A stretch of 64,000 nucleotides of DNA. Origin: Allacma fusca (taxonomy: Eukaryota; Arthropoda; Collembola; Symphypleona; Sminthuridae). Location: the NCBI GenBank assembly GCA_947179485.1, contig OX359246.1, forward strand, positions 30,442,001-30,506,000. The letters run 5' to 3'. The notes under the pieces are model-generated. The model worked only from the letters and a program-made list of their open reading frames with translations. It made no database searches and was not told the origin of the DNA. Positions 55,632 through 64,000 of the stretch are shown here, one piece after another; the stretch's first letter is position 1, and every line of letters starts with the position of its first letter. The position numbers and the translations under genes were made by a program.

Positions 55632-58600
55632 TTAGAGCCGTATATCTATGCTCACATCCGTTAGTTTAAATAAGAATTCAGCATCCAACCAATAAACATG
55701 GAATTTCAAAGAGCCTAGTTTTAAGCCCATAGCAAGTACATGTCTTTGGAAATCTCCGTAGAGTAACTCATAAATTTTCTGCTTATATTTGAGTAGTGGA
55801 GTTTTCGTTATATTTAGACCATTAATATAGAGATATAACTCTTGGAGAATTAATTGGTGTGCTGCATATATAAAGTGATTAAAACAGCTCCATTTCTCTG
55901 GTCCATGTATCCTATGCTTCATTTTCATCGGGAATTTCTTCTGTACTATGCTTTTGATAAATATCCAGATGTCCTCAAAGTAGTTGCAGTAGAGAAAATG
56001 AGTTACTTGCGGTTTCTTCTTCAAGCAGAATGGACAATCCGATGTTTCAATCATACCCATGTGGAAGGCCAAGTTAGGAGTTAGAGCTGCTCCGTGCCAT
56101 ATTCTCCATGTGACTAGTTTTTCTTGAGATGATAGACAGGGTCTAAGATTTTGCCACTTAAAATTTGTTATCTTTTTGATTATTTGCTGGCTTGGTACGT
56201 GTTGGTTGAGAACTAACGCGGTTTGGAAATTTCGGTCTTTGAGACTCACGTATTGCTTGCTAATTGGGTGGAAAACTGATAATAAATTATTTTCGTGGCG
56301 TGTAATGTTTATGGACGATATTTCAGCTCTTAATTTGTTGAGTCTTCTCATTTTGACACTAGATATCATTTCGTCTGAGGGTTTTATTTCATTTACGCTA
56401 AAAAGGTGGTGATACCCTAAGCTCTGAAGAAATGTACCATTTGATTCACTAATGTAGTTACGGTTAGTAGTTTTTATCGTATTCAGTAAATCCTCGTTTG
56501 CTTGGAGAAAACAAACTTTTGAATCACCAATAACATTAAATATATTTTCGTAGAAATTGTTAAGAGATTGTTTTTTATGACTCGCAATTATCTCCTTAAC
56601 AGTTCTGGAGGCATGTCCAAGAAAATAGTTTTCGTTACAAGCATTTACTAGTATATTAACAAATCGAAGTCTAAATATGGACGTTTGAACAAGTATGTCC
56701 TTGACACCAAGTCCACCGCTGCTATGTGGTAAGAAAACAAAAAGTTTTTTAACAAGTTTTCTTCTCTTTCCCCACAGGTAATTATTAATTAGTTCATGCA
56801 TTTCATCAATAAATTCTTTAGGAGGGTCTAATGTTTTCAGTGTGAACCACATCAAAGATAACACAAAAGTATTGAGAATTACGGATTTCGTAAAGAGATT
56901 TGCCTCAGTGTATTTGGTTTCGTAGTAACTAATCTTGGCTTTTGCCTTTGAGAGTAAGGTTTCCCAGTTTTGTAGCATATAGTTTGGCTTTCCAAAGTAT
57001 ATTCCCAAGATCTTTGTTCCTTCAATAGCACGGGGAAAATTAATTACAGGAGAGGATTGTGTCCAGGTGCCAAAGAGGTATACGGAACACTTTAACCTAT
57101 TTAATTTCCCGCCCGAGTTTTTTAAGTAAAGCGATGTTTCATTTTCAACAATACTGATTTGTTCTGAGGAGCTTACAAATATATGAGTGTCATCAGCGAA
57201 AGCACTCAAGAAAGTTTTTGGATAATTGGTGACGGGGCGTTTCCCTGATTCAGTTAGCTTATTGTTCATACTCCTCAAATATGGTTCTGCACACAAAACG
57301 TAGATTATTGACGCAATTGGGTCTCCCTGCTTTATACCTCGTGACACTTCTATACTTACTGTTAGAGAAATTCCCACTTTTACAATGACATTATTCAACA
57401 TGTACATTAGACTCACTGTAGCGCAGATGTTTTCAGGGAAACCTAATTTTTGTAGCACTTTTAACATATAGAACCTGTTGACATTATCGAACGCAGCCTC
57501 CTGATCTAGTGATACTAATGCTCCATCTGTTGTGTTATCAAATGCGTCTCTTATAAATGATAAGTTATCAAAAATAGTTCGTCCTGCTATGTTACACGTT
57601 TGATATTGTCCAACTACATGAGGTAACACTGGAGCGATACGATTTTTGATCACAAGTGAAATCACTTTGTAGTCTGTGTTGCACAGGGTTATAGGTCTCC
57701 AGTTGCGTAAGTCTTGCGGGTTGCCTTTCTTGTGAATAAGAGAAATGTACCCTAGTCGCGTAGATTTGGGTAGCATTCCATTCTTCAAACTTTCATTATG
57801 TAGCCAGTACATAACCTTGGTGTATTTTTCTTTAAATGCTTTGAAAAATTCTGAGGTCAGTCCATCAACTCCCGGGCTTTTGTTGTTCTGGAGGCATGAA
57901 ATGGCTTTATCAAATTCCTCCTCGCTAAAATCACAATTGAGTTTTTCGCGGATCTCAGTACTTATTTCAGGAAGTTCTTTAAGGTAGTGTTCAATTCTCA
58001 TGGGTATTGTTTCAGATGGTCGATACTTATTTTTAAAGAAATCTTTGGCGTGTTTCAGTCTTTCAGTTACAGTGAGATTAGCAAGCGCATCTTCAATAGA
58101 GACTTCCATTTTTTGCTCAGGTATTTTGTGGATGGCATCACATAGTTTTTCTTGCACAAGAAAATCTTTGGAGAAAGTTTCATACAAATCTTTTGAGTTG
58201 GTTTTAGCACTCACAATAGCTGTTTGGTACTGTTGACACAGTCTGTTTATACATTGTTGGAGTTGTCTTTCAAAATAATTTCTAAATGAAATGGAGCACG
58301 TTTTTATGTCACTCTTAAGGATTTCATAATCATCAATTGATTTTAGGTCTTTAGCTAGAAATTTGTCAAACTTTCTATTCAAATGACATATAAATTCATC
58401 ACTTTTTAAAAGACTGTTGTCAAACTTCCATATAGCCCTTTTTCCATTTTCGATTTGGAGTTTTAACATTACTTGGTATGTTGCATGATCACTGAGAAAA
58501 GGCATAATTTTTACATTAGTAATAAGATGCTGGATATCGGAACTCATGTAAATCCTGTCTAGTCTCGCCATAGGTTGATGCTTTTGAGTTCCAACATGAG

Positions 58601-59165
58601 TCATGTCTTGTCCATTGGGGAATAGGATCCAGTATGAATCCACTAGCTTGAAATTTGTAATTACTTATTTCATTTTTAATAAAAGCTTTTTACGCCTTTC
58701 AAATGAGTGCTTTCTATCTAAAAGAGGGTTATCGACGTAGTTCCAGTCACCACAGAGTATTATTTTCTCATCACTTTTATGTTTTTTGATAGCCTCACTC
58801 ATTCTATCTAGCACTTCGGAGGCTTCGAAATCATTTTGAGGCATGTATATATTGTAGATATGATAAACTGTTTTATTGCAATTTATACTTATTGTTTGGA
58901 GTCTACCGGGTTTTAGTAATTTGTGTGAAACAACTGTTATATCTTTCTTGATTATGACACACGTGCCACTGCATGCTTGTATTTTTGTGTTAAAGTATGT
59001 TGAATAGTTTTTGACATTTTTAAATGTGTGTATTCGTGGGTCATAGTTGGTTTCTTGGAGACATAATATTTCTGGTTGAGTTATATGGAGATACTTTTTT
59101 AGTTCTGTCTGTTTCTTTGGGTTTACGAGCCCTTGTATATTGTGAGTATGTATTTTGAAATGCAT
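55632..59165 (-). pseudogene. Tx1-like LINE ORF2 (endonuclease and reverse transcriptase), one internal stop
   Basis: A single frame of about 1178 codons interrupted only by TAA at 58665-58667. The endonuclease part has THNIQGLVNPKKQTELKKYL, LCLQETNYDP, ILCGDWNYV and LDRIYMS...LSDHATYQV. The RT part has NNKSPGVDGLTSEFFKAF, GYISLIHKKGNPQDLRNWRP, VSLDQEAAFDNVNR, GIKQGDPIAS and AFADDTHIF. The C-terminus has CPFCLKKKPQVTHFLYC. The order and the SLDQEAAFD form match the Tx1/L1-like clade. Minus strand. Near-intact length suggests recent activity. Confidence 0.9.
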
Positions 59166-59167
59166 TA
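59163..59167 (-). promoter_or_regulatory. TAATG stop-start overlap between LINE ORF1 and ORF2
   Basis: On the minus strand the ORF1 stop TAA and the ORF2 start ATG share one A. In SART1-type LINEs UAAUG is known to couple ORF2 translation to ORF1 termination; the same use here is inferred. Confidence 0.7.
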
Positions 59168-60944
59168 TATTGGTGGAATTGATTGTATGATTTCAGAGAT
59201 TTTCTGTTTCAATGAGGCTTCACGCAAGAGGGGTTTTAATTCTAGAAGAAGTTCTTTGAATTGGTTTCGATCGCAGGATACTGAAACATTTTGGTTTTGG
59301 TCATAATCTTGTAGTATAATAAGAAGTTCACTAGGTGACATTTCCCCTTGCAAAAGTTCCAATCTTTCCATTCACCGAAATTCCAGCTAGGGTTTACTTC
59401 ACAAATTGCAGGAGAGTCTCTTGACATTTTCTTATTCCACTTCAGGGAGAAAGTTGGGCTTATTTCGAGCGTGCGTTTGCTCACTGGCGAGTTTGAGTTA
59501 CTATTTGTTAAATTGTCGAAAATAGACCCAATTGGGCTTTGCGTTGTTGTGTTTGTATCGTTTGCATCAGTATCCGTTTTCCTACGATTAGGTTTTTGTC
59601 TTTTCAACTGTGATGATACTGTCACAACATTGCTTCCACTAGCTACTACAGCATATGAGGGTGTCTGCATATTAAAGGTTGCAGTGGCATCTATCCCGTT
59701 ATTATTAGTAGTATTAACATCATTTTTATCTTTTTCCGGGCAGTCCTTGCTGACATGTGATGTGCTTCGACATATAAAGCATTTTTTTCTACCCACTTGT
59801 GTTGTAACAACATACAACTCTTTCTCAAACTCAAGGTTTAGCTTAGGTGGCAGGATTTGATCTCGTCTGAAGGACATACCTACGGTTCTTGTAAAGCTTT
59901 TAATTGTAGTCGCTCTCCCACTGGGAAGGTATAGCAGCTCGGTTCTCATTTGTGTTTGAATAGATCCATACTTAGATAGCTCTTTGCATAATGCCTCATT
60001 GGTTAGAAAAGGCTGCACATGCATCAGTTTCACTTGTCTTATCGGGTTCGTATACTGCCACATTTGTAAGGTTCTATCCTTCACTTCTAATGTACTCTCC
60101 AGAGCTGTCCAAAATACATGTTCACCAAATACAAATTACAAAATACTAAATACATTCTTCCGGCGTCGAAAATACAAACTACAAAATACAAAATACATTC
60201 TTCAGACGTCGAAAATACAAACTACAAAATACAAAATACATACTCAAAACGTAGAAAATACAAACTACAAAATACAAAATACATTCTTCAGGCGACGAAA
60301 ATACAAACTACAAAATACATTCTTCAGGTGACGAAAATACAAACTACAAAATACAAAATACATTCTTGAAACGTAGAACATCCAAAATCTGGAATTTAGT
60401 TTTATGGGATGTTAAAACGATTGCATTTCGTTTTACTTCATTGATGTGATTGGTTTTTGGCATAAACGGAATTTTCAAACCCAAAGAAAGTGCGCCAACA
60501 AAAAGCACAAGTAGCTTATATAGCGAACAAAATACAAACTACAAAATACATTGCTTACTTTACTTAAGTAAGACAAAATACAAACTACAAAATACAAAAT
60601 ACATTGCGTCGTAAGACAAAATACAAACTACAAAATACAAAATACATACCTAGCCACGAAAATACAAAATACAAAATACAAAAATGTATTTGAAATACGT
60701 ATTTGAAATACATGTATTTAAAATACCATGTATTTTGGACAGCTCTGGTACTCTCTAATTTTATCTTGTTAGCTGCCTCTTCTGTTTTGACCCAAAACCC
60801 TAGGTTCTTTTTAACATAACCAAATGAGTCAATGTTGCACTCTTCAACAATTCTTATAATAGCATCTACATAGTCCTCTATCTTCAGTTCTGGGTCACCT
60901 TCAATGACGAACCCAAATTTCCGTATGTTCCCAATACTATCCAT
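59165..60944 (-). pseudogene. Tx1-like LINE ORF1 with CCHC knuckle, split by a hAT MITE
   Basis: The N-terminal part, 60944-60756, starts at an ATG (MDSIGNIRKFGFVIEG). The hAT MITE occupies 60100-60747. The rest continues in the same frame once the MITE and one target copy are removed (WQYTNPIRQVKLMHVQPFLT). A CFICRSTSHVSKDCP zinc knuckle follows, then a Thr/Asn-rich linker. Near 59375-59395 one base change shifts the frame to MERLELLQGEMSPSELLI and the end QSIPPI. The stop overlaps the ORF2 start as TAATG. Confidence 0.8.
60100..60747. mobile_element. AAATACAAAATAC-word hAT MITE with 8-bp target duplication
   Basis: CAGAGCTGTCCAAAATACAT and its inverse at the right end are TIRs. GTACTCTC is duplicated at 60092-60099 and 60748-60755. 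The interior is almost wholly AAAATACAAACTACAAAATA words, in part as repeats of about 43 bp with CATTCTTCAGGCG spacers. It is 648 bp. The ORFs reading YKLQNTKYIL repeats are spurious. Confidence 0.95.
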
Positions 60945-60949
60945 AACGA

Positions 60950-62580
60950 GGCTTTTCAAGGGTTTCCCCTTCACCTCTGTGCAATTTCACAAATTTCAAA
61001 ATATTTTTCGGATTTCACTTGGAACAAAAACAAATTGTAAATTTTCTTGATTGTCCACTCAATAAACGCAAAATTCTGCTTTTATTGACACTGAATAAGA
61101 GCTGATACACTACACTTGACACTAGTTCATGTGTTCCTGATGCTGGAGCTTATTTCAGGAGCTCCTTCCATCCAGCTCCTGCGTATTATATAATTATCAC
61201 AGCTGATTACCCTGAAAGCATTCGAAATTATAATAAGGAAGCAAGAAAGAAGCCGTAAATGATGTCAACGTCTGTATATGCTAAACCCTTCGACTCACAA
61301 AAGTCCACATATGGTTGTTGTACACGTTATGTAAGTTATAATATATTTACTTTAGTCATTTTGTTTAGTATTGAAATTTTTGGGATACAATGAAAATTAA
61401 TTAATCGTACGTGTGTATGTATGAATGCATGTAATGTTTTTGGTTTTTAAGATTTAATAAATTACCAAACCCTTTAAGAACAGATATTGTATCCATATCT
61501 ATTGAAACATCCGACGGGTATTATAAACCCCGTATTCACCCGGTATCCTTAATGCGTGGGCATCAATTTTAATGTATCTCTTTAAAAACGATTTTGACAC
61601 TACAATCAAGCTAGTTATTTAAAAAATAACTTCTTAATTGAGCTTATTTACCTTTGAACTATGTATATCTTATCAGCACTGTTGAGCCGCTATTTCTGGA
61701 CAAGTTCATTTGAGGCTCCAACCAACTTTACAATAACTGAGCTGCAATCATAGTAGACGTGCCATTTAAGGCTCATAAAGCACTCATTTCAATGACATAA
61801 TTGTATTTCAATTATGACATGCTGTAAAGTAAATGTGCCTGGAAATATTTTCCTGAATATTGTCCTGAGAGGTTGGACCTAAATTGTATGCTGACCGAAT
61901 TAATGAAAAACGCGCGCAATGAAAACGTAGCTACCCTATCAATACTATATATATTAGTTCATGGTAACTAATAATAGGTGTCAACAAAACACATAAAAAC
62001 TGTTTATTAATGTAAAAAACATACAATAAACATACTGTACGTTTATTAGAATTTTCAAATATATTTCTTCTAAGGACTTGTTCTAAGAAGGCATAATTTC
62101 CCACTCAGAAATGCGCAAGCCTTCCAAGAAGGATTCCCTCAGGGCGGTAACTTTCTTAACTTTGTAGAACAAGTGGAAGGATGGGGATGGTTTTTTCTTA
62201 ACAGAAAACGAGTGTTTTGTAAAGTACTAAAACAAATTTTGCAGATCTTTTCCTACACTTTCTAACCTTGCAAAAACAAATTCTGCTTTCGAGCACGACT
62301 TTATAATACGACTGAATCAAAGATTATTTAGTATCGAGAATACCGAATTTCTATCTTCAAATCTAAAATATGATTGCAACTGATTTGTTGTCTTATATTA
62401 GTTGGCAAATTCATTTCTTACTGAATTTTTGTTGATTTAAATAGTAAAACTGGTCGAAGGATGTGTTGTGATTCTGCTTTAAATGCATGTAGTGAACGAT
62501 GAAAAATGATTTTAATGCATGTAAAGATTCGAAAATTGAGAGTTGAGACTTCACTGCTTCTTCAGCAGACTTTGAATTTC
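60950..62580. other. Left of LINE ORF1: probable LINE 5' UTR then intergenic
   Basis: Bases to about 61100 may be LINE 5' UTR. The rest is AT-rich without a supported gene. Confidence 0.4.
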
Positions 62581-62953
62581 AAGTGATTCTTTATTACAAG
62601 ATTTTTCAGTATTTATACACATGTGTTATCAATAAGGGCTGATTTAAGGGACTGGACCCTGAAAACATCAAAATAGTATGCGTTCATGTTTACTGTATGT
62701 AAACATGAACTTTCCTTTAAAGTAAACCGTACAAGTGGATAAACTTATTTTTCATCTTTGATATCAACTATACAAATAAGATATGATATTTGTGATTGTT
62801 CATTCCAGAAATATTCCATTCTCAACACTTTCACTCAATCCAAATCATCATAATAATCCACATCATCATAATTAGTCATCATAATTAATCATAATATTAC
62901 ATTAGTCATATTTACAAAAATTATATTTGTATACATAGTTGCGAGCTGACCTC
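62581..62953 (-). other. Possible 3' non-coding or LTR region of an endogenous retroelement
   Basis: Downstream of the envelope frame on the minus strand are AT-rich ATCATAATTA repeats, a purine run (AAAGGAAAG), a 12-bp-arm inverted repeat at 62682-62710 (GTTCATGTTTAC), a TATA-like GTATAAATA (about 62608-62616) and AATAAA (about 62589-62594). This order would suit an LTR promoter and poly-A site, but no LTR ends were identified. Confidence 0.3.
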
Positions 62954-64000
62954 TTAGGTCTCGGTCATTTCAATCATTTCAGCCTGAGTTGTTACAATAA
63001 CCCTGCGTTTGCAAATGATACATATAGTCAGAGTTAGTATTGACAGTGACACTATGCCTCCACCAGAAAGAGCCAGGATTCGGTAAAGAGACTCATCAGG
63101 GGCAGTTGGCTTGACTTCTATGAGGCTGCTTTTCAGGGATGTCCAGTTGATTGATGGTTGGAGATGCCAGTTTGTCCGAACGGTGAACATTGGGTCGACA
63201 ACCTCTTGGTGAAAGAGGTTGATCCTGGATCCTTCGAACTCCAGATCGTTGATCTTAAAGTTGGCACTGAGGGGAATTGTAAAAACATCATTTGGGCAAA
63301 CTTCCTCTCGGCCTTCGATAGTAAAGTTGGACTGTGGACAGTATATGTAATATAGTCCATGGTGTGGTTTAATTTGGATGAAGTCATATTCATCCAGGTC
63401 TTGTGACTTTATTTAGTGACTTACTGCGAAGTATCTTGCCTCCTTAGAAAAACTTGCCGTTGGCTTGCAGCCACGAGATGGGGAAATTATTAGGTCATGA
63501 GTAGTCGGTGTCTTGACGTTTACACCGTATAAGCAATTTTCCTCTTGAGATAGGACCGCGTTTGTTGGTCCTGTGTACCGTACGGTACATGTCTTGTTGT
63601 TTTTCTTTAACATGAGATGGAATGGGTCAGCCTCAACAAGCGTTAGCTTGGCGCTAACTATGGGGGCGTTGAAGTCCATGAAAAGCTTGGTACCAACTTC
63701 TGACATTCTGCACGATTGTGCTTGTGCAAAATGTAATGGGCAATTATCTCCACAAGGCATTGTGAAGTTTAGGTAGTCAAGTAAGGATCCTGTAATTTTT
63801 ACTTGTTTCCAGTTTCTGTGGGCTTCTTTAATGATGCTGCGTCCTAACATAAGGCGACTTGTAATGTAGGAAATTACATAGTTGGTGCTGATGAGCTTTC
63901 CCTTGAGCTCATCGTGGTCGTGCTGTAGTCCTTGAATTGAAGTGATAGCTTCATTGAACGAGTTTTGCAGACGACGAATGTTCTCAGTATTCGACTTGAT
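62954..64000 (-). pseudogene. Envelope-type glycoprotein of an endogenous retroelement, 3' part, one stop
   Basis: The minus-strand frame is open from the window edge, broken only by TAA at 63413-63415, and ends at 62954. At the edge is a heptad-like helical stretch. A cysteine-rich ectodomain follows, then one C-terminal membrane anchor (ILALSGGGIVSLSILTLTI) and a short cytoplasmic tail. A coiled-coil ectodomain, many cysteines and a single C-terminal anchor resemble the baculovirus-F-like envelope proteins of errantivirus/gypsy-type elements. No gag or pol is in the window. The assignment is inferred; other arthropod retroelement or viral envelopes are possible. The protein begins beyond 64000. 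Confidence 0.6.

Noticed and set aside
60118..60369. YKLQNTKYIL-repeat ORF
   Set aside because: Translation of AAATACAAACTACAAAATA words in the MITE.
63133..63393. 86-codon minus-strand ORF near the envelope
   Set aside because: Wrong frame relative to the envelope frame, which is continuous on both sides of its single stop.

Overview
This is an arthropod nuclear genome window. The evidence is AT-rich DNA, short GT-AG introns, methuselah-type GPCR genes, a divergent ionotropic receptor, small cysteine-rich secreted peptides, a glycine-rich structural protein and heavy loads of DNA transposons and non-LTR retrotransposons. A hexapod or close relative such as a springtail is plausible, but that placement is inference only.

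Host genes from left to right: the 3' end of a glycine-rich protein gene (2-1024); a two-exon defensin-like peptide gene on the minus strand (8652-8952); a three-exon secreted DUF2236/MpaB-like protein (13973-16389); a second near-identical copy of the peptide gene (17509-17807) inside a duplicated block; methuselah-like GPCR A (20149-23928); a one-exon ionotropic receptor broken by a MITE (36039-39173); and methuselah-like GPCR B (44650-54688), whose second intron holds a LINE. A spare copy of the last GPCR exon follows at 54713-55036. The right edge holds an envelope-type glycoprotein of an endogenous retroelement with one internal stop codon (62954 to the window end, minus strand).

Most other space is transposons, many nested. 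There is a 3.6 kb hAT element with a BED-finger transposase (40907-44528), itself hit by a small word-rich inverted-repeat element. There is a Tc1-type element (28584-32415) containing both a non-autonomous hAT and a tRNA-like SINE. A mariner with apparent DD41D spacing (49188-50476) sits inside a LINE, which sits inside a GPCR intron. A Tx1-like LINE (about 55632-60950) carries a hAT MITE in ORF1.

The most unusual pattern is a series of hAT-type elements of about 0.6-1.8 kb. Each has a short TIR (often CAGAGSTNNN) and most have an 8-bp target duplication. Each interior is filled with degenerate copies of one short word that differs between families: GTCCC, GTTCA, CAAGTACTTG, TATAGGCCTA, AAATACAAAATAC, TCAGGAC. 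In most of them the word starts directly inside the TIR, and the related autonomous-type hAT also has short words near its ends. I infer expansion of subterminal transposase-binding motifs. This is the best candidate for something not well described.
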